DNA of 64,000 bases from Aquimarina spongiae. Lineage in GTDB: Bacteria; Bacteroidota; Bacteroidia; Flavobacteriales; Flavobacteriaceae. The stretch lies in the NCBI RefSeq assembly GCF_900141785.1, contig NZ_FQYP01000003.1:124001-188000 (forward strand), read 5' to 3'. The notes under the pieces were generated by a model. That model was not told where the DNA came from and did no database searches. It worked only from the letters and a program-made list of their open reading frames with translations. Position 1 is the first letter of the stretch, and every line of letters begins with the position of its first letter. Of this stretch, positions 8,713 to 16,591 are shown in pieces. The translations under genes and the position numbers were made by a program.

Positions 8713-8743
8713 CTAAAGTAGTTAAATCTATAATGAATCAAAA
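8713..8743 (-). promoter_or_regulatory. Candidate promoter of the pheA leader
   Basis: The motif is TTTTG (8743-8739), 18 bases, then TACTTTAG (8720-8713). It matches the Bacteroidota consensus TTG / TAnnTTTG with one mismatch in the -7 box. A start about 7 bases downstream would leave a very short 5' UTR before the leader peptide ATG at 8693. Confidence 0.5.
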
Positions 8744-8884
8744 TATTTTTTCATTTTTTTCACTATCAAAAACACATTATCATCAAATTCTAAACAAAGA
8801 GTAGCTATTGCTATTATATTCGAAACAAAAATGCTAGTCTGTTATAAATTTTTCAGTATTTGAAGCACTAACAAACGTTCGTAA

Positions 8885-10072
8885 TTAAATCACTCCCAGT
8901 TCTTTACCAATTTTGGTAAATGCAGCAACCGCTTTTTCCAAGTGGTGTTGCTCGTGCCCAGCGGATAACTGAACTCTAATTCTTGCTTTTCCTTTAGGAA
9001 CCACAGGATAAAAGAATCCGATTACATAAATCCCTTCATCCAACAGTTTGGCAGCAAACTCCTGAGCCAATTTGGCATCGTACAGCATTACCGGAACGAT
9101 GGGGTGATCTCCTGCCAGGATATCAAACCCTGCTTTGGTCATTTCGGATCTAAAATATTTTGTATTCTTTTCTAGCTTATCTCTCAATTCTGTTGAGGCA
9201 CTTAACAAATCCAAAACTTTGATCGAAGCTCCAACAATAGAAGGAGCCACAGTATTTGAAAACAAATAGGGTCTGGAACGTTGTCTGAGCATATCCACGA
9301 TTTCTTTTCTAGCAGCGGTAAATCCTCCAGAAGCGCCTCCAAGCGCTTTACCATAGGTCCCTGTAATGATATCTACGCGCCCCATCACATCTTTATACTC
9401 ATGGGTACCTCGTCCTGTTTTACCCAAGAAACCAGTTGAGTGACATTCGTCTATCATGACCATAGCTCCGTACTGATCAGCCAAATCACAAATTTTATCT
9501 AGCTGAGCTATGGTACCATCCATAGAAAAAGAACCATCGGTAACGATTAATACTCTTCTACTCCCTTCTGCTTCTTTTAATTTCTTTTCTAGGTCTACCA
9601 TATTATTATGCTCGTATCTAAAGCGTTTTGCTTTACATAAACGTATTCCATCAATAATGGAAGCATGATTAAGTGCATCAGAAATGATCGCATCTTCCGG
9701 ACCTAGTATGGGTTCAAAAACTCCTCCGTTAGCATCAAAAGCAGCAGCGTAAAGAATACAATCTTCCATTCCCAAAAATTCAGCGGTTTTACGCTCCAAT
9801 TCCTTATGAATATCTTGTGTTCCACAAATAAAACGCACCGAAGACAAACCATATCCATGGGAGTCGATCGCTTGTTTTCCTGCTTCTATAACATCTGGAT
9901 TCGATGAAAGCCCCAGATAATTATTAGCACAAAAATTAAGTACATGTTGTGTTTTGGTAGTATCTATTTCTGCCCCTTGTGGTGTAGTTATAATTCGTTC
10001 TGACTTATACAGCCCAGCTTCTTTAATTTCGTCAAGCTCCTTTTGAATATCTTCTTTTATATTGGTAAACAT
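8885..10072 (-). CDS. kbl: Glycine C-acetyltransferase (2-amino-3-ketobutyrate CoA ligase)
   Basis: The 395-aa product is a PLP enzyme of the alpha-oxoamine synthase family. It cleaves 2-amino-3-oxobutyrate with CoA to glycine and acetyl-CoA, the second step of threonine degradation. Visible motifs are the NNYLGLS start near residue 50, [10 protein letters not shown] near 208 and the PLP lysine Lys242 in GTYGKALGG. Length and start ([10 protein letters not shown]) are normal. It follows tdh by 45 bases on the same strand, which supports this substrate over the related 8-amino-7-oxononanoate synthase or serine palmitoyltransferase. Confidence 0.95.
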   Translation of the reverse strand: MFTNIKEDIQKELDEIKEAGLYKSERIITTPQGAEIDTTKTQHVLNFCANNYLGLSSNPDVIEAGKQAIDSHGYGLSSVRFICGTQDIHKELERKTAEFLGMEDCILYAAAFDANGGVFEPILGPEDAIISDALNHASIIDGIRLCKAKRFRYEHNNMVDLEKKLKEAEGSRRVLIVTDGSFSMDGTIAQLDKICDLADQYGAMVMIDECHSTGFLGKTGRGTHEYKDVMGRVDIITGTYGKALGGASGGFTAARKEIVDMLRQRSRPYLFSNTVAPSIVGASIKVLDLLSASTELRDKLEKNTKYFRSEMTKAGFDILAGDHPIVPVMLYDAKLAQEFAAKLLDEGIYVIGFFYPVVPKGKARIRVQLSAGHEQHHLEKAVAAFTKIGKELGVI

Positions 10073-10117
10073 GTTTTTGTTGTTTTGTTATTCTGTTGTT
10101 TTTAAAATAATGAAGGC

Positions 10118-11092
10118 TTAGAGCGCTAGCATTTCCAGGTTTTTTGAACCTGTTTTGTACTTTTTCTTGAGTTGATTTATCATTGTTGTAGTTATTCCTT
10201 CCAAATCATAAGAAGCTTTCCAACCCCAATCTTGCCTTGCTTTGGAGTCGTCTATCGACCTTGGCCATTTTGAAGCAATTTCTTGCCTGAAATCTGGATT
10301 GTATACCACATCAAAATCAGGATATAATTTACGAATTTCTGCAACGACTTCTGAAGGAGAAAAACTTACTCCAGCAATATTATAAGAAGTTCTCATGGTG
10401 ATCGCTTCTTTTGGCGCTTCCATCAACTCTATAGTTGCTCGAATAGCATCATCCATAAAAATCATAGGCAGCGTAGCATCCTCTTTCAAAAAACAATCAA
10501 ATTTTTCATTCAGCACTGCTTTATGGTATATATCTACTGCATAATCGGTAGTTCCTCCTCCTGGTAAAGACTGATACCCAATAACTCCAGGATATCTTAT
10601 TGATCTTACATCTAACCCATACTTTAAGAAATAATATTGAGCCCAGTTTTCTCCGGCTGCCTTACTAATACCATAAACCGTTGCAGGATCCAAATAGGAA
10701 GTATTGGGTGTATTGTCCAAAAGAGCTCCTTCACCAAAAACAGCAATTGAACTAGGAAAGAATACCTTTTCTATATGTTGTTTCCTGGATACCTCCAAAA
10801 CATTAAAAAGGGTTTTCATATTGATATCCCAGGTCTGCAGCGGATTTTCTTCTCCTTTAGCAGAAAGGATGGCCGCCAGATGATAAATCTGAGTCACTTT
10901 ATACTTTTGAACTACCTCCTCGATACGCTGGATATCTGTAGCATCGATAACTTCAAAAATTTCCTTATACCCATCTCTCTTTCTTAAATCTGAAGCAATA
11001 ACATTATTGGCTCCAAATTTATCCTGCAAAGCTGTAGTAAGTACGGATCCTAATTGTCCGTTTGCTCCTATTATTAAAACTACCGTCTTCAT
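10118..11092 (-). CDS. tdh: L-threonine 3-dehydrogenase, SDR type
   Basis: The 324-aa product is an extended short-chain dehydrogenase with the NAD-binding motif GANGQLGS near the N-terminus and the catalytic Tyr-x3-Lys in YGISKAAGE. It oxidises threonine to 2-amino-3-oxobutyrate, the substrate of kbl just downstream. This epimerase-like Tdh is distinct from the zinc-dependent E. coli Tdh and is common in Bacteroidota. The gene is divergent from an Lrp-family regulator; a palindrome at 11116-11144 lies 24 bases upstream of the start and covers a likely -7 box. Confidence 0.92.
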   Translation of the reverse strand: MKTVVLIIGANGQLGSVLTTALQDKFGANNVIASDLRKRDGYKEIFEVIDATDIQRIEEVVQKYKVTQIYHLAAILSAKGEENPLQTWDINMKTLFNVLEVSRKQHIEKVFFPSSIAVFGEGALLDNTPNTSYLDPATVYGISKAAGENWAQYYFLKYGLDVRSIRYPGVIGYQSLPGGGTTDYAVDIYHKAVLNEKFDCFLKEDATLPMIFMDDAIRATIELMEAPKEAITMRTSYNIAGVSFSPSEVVAEIRKLYPDFDVVYNPDFRQEIASKWPRSIDDSKARQDWGWKASYDLEGITTTMINQLKKKYKTGSKNLEMLAL

Positions 11093-11115
11093 ATTGTATT
11101 CCTTTTACAAAAAGC

Positions 11116-11144
11116 GTTATTTACTTACTAAAGTAACAAATAAC
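11116..11144. promoter_or_regulatory. Candidate Lrp-type operator at tdh
   Basis: A 29-base imperfect palindrome reads GTTATTTACTTACT / AGTAACAAATAAC around a central AA. On the minus strand it contains TACTTTAG, a near match to the -7 box, just upstream of tdh. A related half-site (GTTATTTTTACTAC) occurs a little further along, near 11171-11184. Position between tdh and a divergent Lrp-family gene suggests the binding site of that regulator. Confidence 0.5.
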
Positions 11145-11261
11145 CATATATCAGCCATGAATTATAAAAAATTAAGTTATTTTTACTACAAGAAACACAT
11201 TTGACCATATTATTTACTTTTAAAAAGTTAAAAATAGGTGGTCAATAGTAATTTTTTTAGC

Positions 11262-11723
11262 ATGGAACAATTAGATCAAACGGATATCACTATACTTCGA
11301 ATACTACAAGAGGATTCTAAAAAAACTGCAAAAGAGATTGCAAAAATTCTAAATCTTACGCCATCTCCGGTTTATGAAAGAATACGCAGGTTGGAACATC
11401 AAGGATTTATCAAAAAATATGTAGCCATTCTCGACAAAAAATTAATCGATAGATCAATTACTACCATTTGCCAGGTATCTATGAGGTATCACAATGAAGC
11501 TTTTATCGAAAAATTTGAAGAACAAATCCAAAATTTGCAAGAGGTACAAGAATGTTATCACATGGCTGGGCAAGTAGATTTTATCTTAAAGATTCACACC
11601 AAAAGTCTAGAGGAATATCATGATTTTGTAAAATCCAAACTATCCAAAATTGAAAACATTGGAGTTCTAAACAGTACGTTTGTATTGAAGGAAATCAAAC
11701 ACACTTCAGAGTTTTACATTTGA
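11262..11723 (+). CDS. Lrp/AsnC-family transcriptional regulator
   Basis: The product is 153 aa with an N-terminal winged helix-turn-helix (about 15-60, KTAKEIAKILNLTPSPVYER) and a C-terminal RAM/ligand-binding domain (about 70-150). Its length is normal. I chose the ATG at 11262 (MEQLDQTDITIL); the frame opens earlier at a GTG at 11238, but MEQLDQ aligns with the usual family start. It is divergent from tdh-kbl, so it is a good candidate for sensing threonine, glycine or leucine and controlling threonine breakdown. Its 3' end overlaps the convergent glycosidase gene by 18 bases. Confidence 0.93.
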   Translation: MEQLDQTDITILRILQEDSKKTAKEIAKILNLTPSPVYERIRRLEHQGFIKKYVAILDKKLIDRSITTICQVSMRYHNEAFIEKFEEQIQNLQEVQECYHMAGQVDFILKIHTKSLEEYHDFVKSKLSKIENIGVLNSTFVLKEIKHTSEFYI

Positions 11724-13010
11724 CAAATAGTCTTGCAACCAATGCGCTGTTTTCTTGAAGGTTCGATCCAACGTAGTAGGATCAAAACTTATAATACCAA
11801 ATTTAGGTACATACCCTTCGGCCCATTCAAAATTATCTACCAAAGTCCATAGTAAAATTCCTTGTAGACGAACTCCTTTTCTCAAAACGGTATCCATGCC
11901 TATTATCACTTTTTTGTAATAGTCAATTCTTTTGGAATCATCTTCATCTTCAGCCAATGCCATACCACACTCTGACAACCACAATGGTTTATCGGGATCA
12001 TACTTTGCAAATCGTTCCAAAAAGTAGGGAATCCCATCTGGATATGTTTCCCACCCCATTATAGATGTTTCTACATTTCTATGTTTTGGTTTGACCAGCA
12101 TAGCTCCCAAATACGGGATATACCAAGCACTTTTCACCACTTCTCTGGTATACGTTTGTATCCCCCAAAAATCAAAATCTGTAGTAAGATCTTGAATATC
12201 GTTTTTCTTGCAATATTTTGACATTCCTTTCAGTATTGGTAAATCTTCTTCGGGGTATCCCATACCCAAATGAGGCTCTATAAACAAGCGATTCATAAGT
12301 GTATCGATACGTTTTGCGGTTTGGACGTCTCTCGAAGTATTTTTATAAGGTTCTATTTTGGTACAACTTATTGCGGTTCCTACTTGCAATCCTTCTTTCT
12401 GTTTTAAAACCTTAAATCCTTTTGCCTGTGCAAGCAACAAATGATGCGTGCTGGCTAAGAAATTACTAATTCCTATTTTTCCCGGAGCATGCACGCCCAA
12501 AAAATATCCACCTCCCATACACACAATTCCTTCATTTATCAAAATCCAATGAGTAACTCTATCTGCAAAATGTTCTCTAAGTATACTTACATAGTCTGTA
12601 TACCAACTCACCACATCTCTATTGGTCCAACCTCCTAATTCTTGAAGTTTTTGTGGTAAATCCCAATGATAGGTGGTGATCCAAGGCTCTAGCCCAGCTT
12701 CTAGACAACAATTGATAACTTTATTATAAAATTCAATTCCTTTGAGATTGACTTTTCCGGTTCCTTCAGGTAGTATTCTGGGCCAAGAGACTGAAAATCG
12801 AAATATTTTTAACCCAATACGCGCGGCCAAATCAATATCTTCTTGGTAACGATGATAAAAATCTATGGCCACTCTGGCATTAGATCCGTCTTTAATTTTT
12901 CTGCGTTTTTCTGTAAACTTGTCCCAAATAGAAGCACCTTTACCGTCCAGGTTATAAGCTCCTTCAGTTTGAGCAGCAGCAATGGTAACTCCCCAGATAA
13001 GATCATTCAT
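11706..13010 (-). CDS. Glycoside hydrolase family 1 protein (beta-glucosidase type)
   Basis: The product is a 434-aa TIM barrel of GH1 with IWGVTIAAAQTEGAY at the start, TYHWDLPQ near residue 117, and a C-terminal LLWTLVDNFEWAEGY segment that lines the sugar site. The acid/base glutamate is in INEG (Glu160) where TFNEP is usual. The nucleophile is in LSECG (Glu347) where ITENG is usual. Both glutamates are present, so activity is likely, but the flanks differ from classical GH1. There is no signal peptide, so the enzyme should be cytoplasmic. I chose the ATG at 13010 over a GTG three codons upstream. The substrate, a beta-glucoside or beta-galactoside, is not predictable. Confidence 0.9.
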   Translation of the reverse strand: MNDLIWGVTIAAAQTEGAYNLDGKGASIWDKFTEKRRKIKDGSNARVAIDFYHRYQEDIDLAARIGLKIFRFSVSWPRILPEGTGKVNLKGIEFYNKVINCCLEAGLEPWITTYHWDLPQKLQELGGWTNRDVVSWYTDYVSILREHFADRVTHWILINEGIVCMGGGYFLGVHAPGKIGISNFLASTHHLLLAQAKGFKVLKQKEGLQVGTAISCTKIEPYKNTSRDVQTAKRIDTLMNRLFIEPHLGMGYPEEDLPILKGMSKYCKKNDIQDLTTDFDFWGIQTYTREVVKSAWYIPYLGAMLVKPKHRNVETSIMGWETYPDGIPYFLERFAKYDPDKPLWLSECGMALAEDEDDSKRIDYYKKVIIGMDTVLRKGVRLQGILLWTLVDNFEWAEGYVPKFGIISFDPTTLDRTFKKTAHWLQDYLSNVKL

Positions 13011-13242
13011 AAATCTCACAAAATATTAAGCTGTGAGGTTTAATGTTTGAATAAACTTTTTCCAAAAAAAGAATATAGTAGTACAAAGAATAACCTTTGC
13101 ATCGAGCAAAAGAGTTCTCGAGCGATTTTCTTAAATAATTGCTTCAAAAACGAAACCATAACAACACCTTTTGTATTGCAATAAATTTATAAACAAAAGA
13201 CGGCAACTCCATTATCTAAATATTACCAAAGTGTTAATCTCT

Positions 13243-13269
13243 ATTGTTTTTTAAGATCATTAAAACAAT
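13243..13269. repeat. Inverted repeat upstream of gldA
   Basis: ATTGTTTT (13243-13250) and AAAACAAT (13262-13269) form an exact 8-base inverted repeat with an 11-base spacer. It overlaps the place where the -33 element of the gldA promoter should be, and no TTG is found there. A regulator-binding site is possible; a hairpin without T tract is the alternative. Confidence 0.4.
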
Positions 13270-13283
13270 AAATCAGGAATTAT

Positions 13284-13291
13284 TACTTTTG
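13284..13291 (+). promoter_or_regulatory. Candidate -7 box of gldA
   Basis: TACTTTTG matches the Bacteroidota -7 consensus TAnnTTTG exactly and lies 22 bases before the gldA ATG. A TTG at the expected -33 distance is missing; an inverted repeat occupies that place. Confidence 0.45.
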
Positions 13292-13313
13292 ATACGTAAA
13301 AGCACTTTTATTT

Positions 13314-14216
13314 ATGTCCATATCTGTATCTAATATTTCCAAATTCTATAAAGACCAAAAAGCGTTAAATGATATCTCTTTTGAAATTAAACAGGGAGAA
13401 ATTGTTGGTTTCTTGGGGCCAAATGGAGCAGGAAAATCCACCATGATGCGAATATTAACCTCGTATTTGGATGCAAATAGTGGTTCGGCTATGGTTAATG
13501 GATATGATGTAAACAAAGAGGCAATTGAGGTTCAAAAAAGTGTTGGATATCTTCCAGAACACAATCCCCTTTACACAGATATGTTTGTTCGAGAATATCT
13601 CGCTTTTAATGGTAAGGTCCACAGCGTAAAAGCTTCCAGAATAGAAGAAGTCATACAACTTACCGGTCTTACCCCTGAAGCTAACAAAAAAATAAATCAG
13701 CTCTCCAAAGGGTATCAACAAAGAGTTGGTCTAGCTTCTGCTCTACTGCACGATCCTCAAGTACTTATTTTGGACGAACCTACCACTGGGTTAGATCCTA
13801 ATCAATTGGTAGGCATTCGTGAACTTATACGCGAAATTGGCAAAAAAAAGACCATTTTACTTTCTACTCATATCATGCAAGAAGTCGAAGCCATGTGCGA
13901 TCGAGTGATCATTATTAACAAAGGTGAGATAGCGAGTGACAAATTTTTGAAAGATCTACTCAATGAAGAAGCACAAATCATTGAAGTCGAGTTTGACTAC
14001 AGAGTCGAAGAAGCCTTTTTATTAAAACTACCTCATGTATCTGAAGTAAAAAACATTGTCGGGTTCACTTATCACATCACATTTGACACTGCCAATGACA
14101 TGAGACCAAAAGTCTTTGATTTTGCGCATGATAACGAATTAAAAATTCTTCAACTATCACGAAAAAACAAAAATCTGGAAAGTTTATTCAGAGAGCTTAC
14201 TTCTTCTGAAAGTTAA
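13314..14216 (+). CDS. gldA: Gliding motility ABC transporter ATP-binding protein GldA
   Basis: The 300-aa ATPase has Walker A (GPNGAGKST, about 35-43), the ABC signature LSKGYQQRVGLA near 130 and Walker B LILDEPTTGLDP near 155, with a switch histidine in LSTHIMQEVE. The C-terminal 80 residues are the usual regulatory tail. In Flavobacterium johnsoniae, GldA works with the membrane proteins GldF and GldG in gliding. Neither gldF nor gldG is adjacent here. The name is by overall resemblance to GldA, and another DrrA/CcmA-type exporter ATPase cannot be fully excluded. Confidence 0.85.
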   Translation: MSISVSNISKFYKDQKALNDISFEIKQGEIVGFLGPNGAGKSTMMRILTSYLDANSGSAMVNGYDVNKEAIEVQKSVGYLPEHNPLYTDMFVREYLAFNGKVHSVKASRIEEVIQLTGLTPEANKKINQLSKGYQQRVGLASALLHDPQVLILDEPTTGLDPNQLVGIRELIREIGKKKTILLSTHIMQEVEAMCDRVIIINKGEIASDKFLKDLLNEEAQIIEVEFDYRVEEAFLLKLPHVSEVKNIVGFTYHITFDTANDMRPKVFDFAHDNELKILQLSRKNKNLESLFRELTSSES

Positions 14217-14370
14217 ACCAGACGATAGCACTACACTCTTTTCAAAATCAATTATTTATACTTCAACTCTAATTTACTCTTTAGGCAGACAAGGAAACAA
14301 AAATAAAAATTAGGGTATTTTATTTCTCCTGTGTTTTAGGATTGTAATTTAATTAATTCGGAATACAAAA

Positions 14371-14937
14371 ATGGGAAACAAAGTATTGACTATGCTGTTG
14401 ATCATGTGTACTTGTGGGATAATGGGGCAGGATATTAAAAACGAAAAACCTAAAACGTTTAAAAATAGTATTAAAATCCGTCCGTTAAATTTTTTTGTTA
14501 ACGAATTGGTTTTGGATTACGAAAGGATGATCGATCCAAAAAGTTCTTTACATATTACTGCAGGGCAAGGGTATCAAAAAGATCGTCTGTTGGTAGGAGG
14601 AACAGTAGAAAATCACACCTCATTCTTAGAAGTGGATTACAGGCGTTATTTTTCAAAAGATAAAATTGCTCCGAGAGGATGGTTTGCCGGAGCAGGAATA
14701 TTTGGACTTTATGAGTTAGATCGTTTTAAAAATATAAGAGGAACTGTGGATCCAAATTTTGATCGCGATTACTTTTCCACAGGAGTCTCAGTAGATACTG
14801 GATATCAATGGGTGTTCAAGAATGGTATTACCATTGGTCTCTCTGGAGGAGCAGATTTAAGAATACCTATTGATCACAGTATTAACTCGAGTAGCATACG
14901 ACCAAATCTTAATTTTTCTGTAGGTTATTCATGGTAA
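14371..14937 (+). CDS. Secreted outer-membrane beta-barrel-like protein
   Basis: The 188-aa product begins with a signal peptide (GNKVLTMLLIMCTCGIMGQ). The mature part has alternating strands (SIKIRPLNFFVNELVLDYER, FLEVDYRRYF, GWFAGAGIFGLYEL) and ends in an aromatic residue (FSVGYSW), which suits an 8-strand outer-membrane barrel. It resembles the DUF3575 type. It lies 54 bases upstream of the ECF sigma gene on the same strand and could be co-transcribed with it. The function is unknown. Confidence 0.75.
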   Translation: MGNKVLTMLLIMCTCGIMGQDIKNEKPKTFKNSIKIRPLNFFVNELVLDYERMIDPKSSLHITAGQGYQKDRLLVGGTVENHTSFLEVDYRRYFSKDKIAPRGWFAGAGIFGLYELDRFKNIRGTVDPNFDRDYFSTGVSVDTGYQWVFKNGITIGLSGGADLRIPIDHSINSSSIRPNLNFSVGYSW

Positions 14938-14991
14938 TATGAATATCTTAATAGGTGAAAACCAACATGAACTAATTAAATATAGCTGTAC

Positions 14992-15504
14992 ATGACCAAA
15001 AAAACTGTAAGTGTTTGCGAGGAAAAAGTATACGAACAACTTTATCATGATCATGCAGAAAAAATATATCGCTATCTGTGTTATAGATATGGAGATATTG
15101 AAAAAGCTCATGATATCGTGCAAGATAGCTTTGCTAAACTATGGGTAAACTGTTCCAAAGTGATTTTTGAAGCAGCCAAAAGTTTCTTGTACAAAGTGGC
15201 GAACAATGCTTCTTTAAACGAAATACGATCTCAAAAGACAATGCTGAAATATCAAGCAACTACTCAAAAGACCTATACCAATGAATCTCCAGAGTTTCAA
15301 ATGGAAGAAAAGGAGTTCATGGATCGTTTAAACAGAGCAATTAGCAATTTAAAAGATCGACAACGAGAAGTCTTTTTATTAAGTAGAATGGAAAAAAAGA
15401 CCTACCGGGAAATTGCAGAAATATTAGATATTTCAGTAAAAGCAGTAGAAAAAAGAATGCAATTGGCATTATTAAATTTAAGAAAATCAATCCCAAATAT
15501 TTAA
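14992..15504 (+). CDS. ECF RNA polymerase sigma factor, FecI type
   Basis: The 170-aa product has sigma-70 region 2 (about 15-80, YRYGDIEKAHDIVQDSFAKLW) and region 4 (about 110-165, with helix-turn-helix KTYREIAEILDISVKAVEKR). There is no region 3, as is normal for ECF factors. It is followed by a FecR-like anti-sigma factor and a TonB receptor with an STN domain, which makes a FecIRA-style surface signalling module. It should drive its own operon when the receptor binds its ligand. Confidence 0.95.
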   Translation: MTKKTVSVCEEKVYEQLYHDHAEKIYRYLCYRYGDIEKAHDIVQDSFAKLWVNCSKVIFEAAKSFLYKVANNASLNEIRSQKTMLKYQATTQKTYTNESPEFQMEEKEFMDRLNRAISNLKDRQREVFLLSRMEKKTYREIAEILDISVKAVEKRMQLALLNLRKSIPNI

Positions 15505-15515
15505 ACAATTATATC

Positions 15516-15662
15516 ATGAATATATCAGATAAATATTCACAAAATGAATTTTTGATTAAATGGATACATGGTACTTTATCTACAGAAGAATTCACTTCTT
15601 TTCAGAATTCTAAGCTGTATAGAAATTTAGTATCATCAAAAGAAGTTAATAAAACACTATAA
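15516..15662 (+). CDS. 48-aa ORF resembling a FecR N-terminus
   Basis: The ORF lies in the gap between the sigma factor and the full-length FecR gene, 11 bases after the former and 11 before the latter. It encodes NEFLIKWIHGTLSTEEFTSF, which matches in spacing the start of the real FecR (NNFLARWLAGEITEEEKKVF). The C-terminal part of FecR (membrane segment, FecR domain, DUF4974) is absent. It may be a decayed partial duplication or a free anti-sigma N-domain. The clean start, stop and operon spacing make translation plausible. Confidence 0.6.
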   Translation: MNISDKYSQNEFLIKWIHGTLSTEEFTSFQNSKLYRNLVSSKEVNKTL

Positions 15663-15673
15663 AAGTCTATACA

Positions 15674-16591
15674 ATGTCAGATTATAAAAAAGATAATAAT
15701 TTTTTGGCACGTTGGTTAGCGGGAGAAATTACAGAAGAGGAAAAGAAAGTTTTTGAGAAGTCAAAAGATTACTTGGCTTACAAAGATATCCTTAACGGCG
15801 TTGAACGTTTTGATCAACCTACTTTTGACACCATACAAAACCTGATTAAGCAAAAGGAATACAACAAAACGTATCAGGAGAAAAAAACAAAAGTGATTTC
15901 TTTTAAGCCATGGCTTTACGCCGCAGCAGCAATACTTTTGGTCATTGTAAGTATCAGAGTATTTAACCCGAATCAAACAGTGGTTACTACCGAAATGGCT
16001 CAAACACAAACCCTGAAATTACCAGATAACTCTGAAGTAGTTTTGAATGCTGAATCTTCTATCTCCTATGAAGCTGAATCTTTTTTAGAAAAAAGAGAAC
16101 TTACCCTAAAAGGGCAGGCTTATTTTAAAGTTGCCAAAGGATCAAAATTTGTGGTAAAAACCAAAAATGGAGATATCGCAGTTTTGGGGACGCAATTTGA
16201 TGTGTTTTCAAGAACTCAAAAACTGGAGGTACACTGTTTTGAAGGAAAAGTACAGGTATCCCAACAAAAGGAACAAGTAATTCTTACCCGGGGCAAAGCG
16301 GTAAAATCTACTCCTGCGCAAAAACTCCTATTGTTTGACATTCAGAATCAAAACCCTTCATGGGTGAATGGAATAACACATTTTAAAGAAGTTCAACTTA
16401 AAGAGGTGATTAGTGAATTAGAACGACAGTTTGACGTTAAGATCAAACCTGGTAACATTGATTCACAACGTATGTTTACTGGATTTTTTGATCATCAGGA
16501 CATCAAAAAAGCCTTGCAAACTTGTTTTGAACCCATGAATATTAATTATACATTTACAAATGATAATACCATTGAACTCCGAAATAAGTGA
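15674..16591 (+). CDS. FecR-family anti-sigma factor
   Basis: The 305-aa product has a cytoplasmic N-terminal region that would bind the sigma factor (about 1-75), a single membrane helix (WLYAAAAILLVIVSIRVF, about 77-95), a periplasmic FecR domain (about 110-205) and a C-terminal DUF4974 domain (about 230-300). It should hold the upstream ECF factor inactive and receive the signal from the STN domain of the downstream TonB receptor. The gene overlaps the receptor gene by four bases (GTGA), so the two are tightly coupled. Confidence 0.93.
   Translation: MSDYKKDNNFLARWLAGEITEEEKKVFEKSKDYLAYKDILNGVERFDQPTFDTIQNLIKQKEYNKTYQEKKTKVISFKPWLYAAAAILLVIVSIRVFNPNQTVVTTEMAQTQTLKLPDNSEVVLNAESSISYEAESFLEKRELTLKGQAYFKVAKGSKFVVKTKNGDIAVLGTQFDVFSRTQKLEVHCFEGKVQVSQQKEQVILTRGKAVKSTPAQKLLLFDIQNQNPSWVNGITHFKEVQLKEVISELERQFDVKIKPGNIDSQRMFTGFFDHQDIKKALQTCFEPMNINYTFTNDNTIELRNK

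Noticed and set aside
11116..11144. The tdh palindrome as a terminator
   Set aside because: It lies between divergent genes, has no T tract and overlaps a promoter box.
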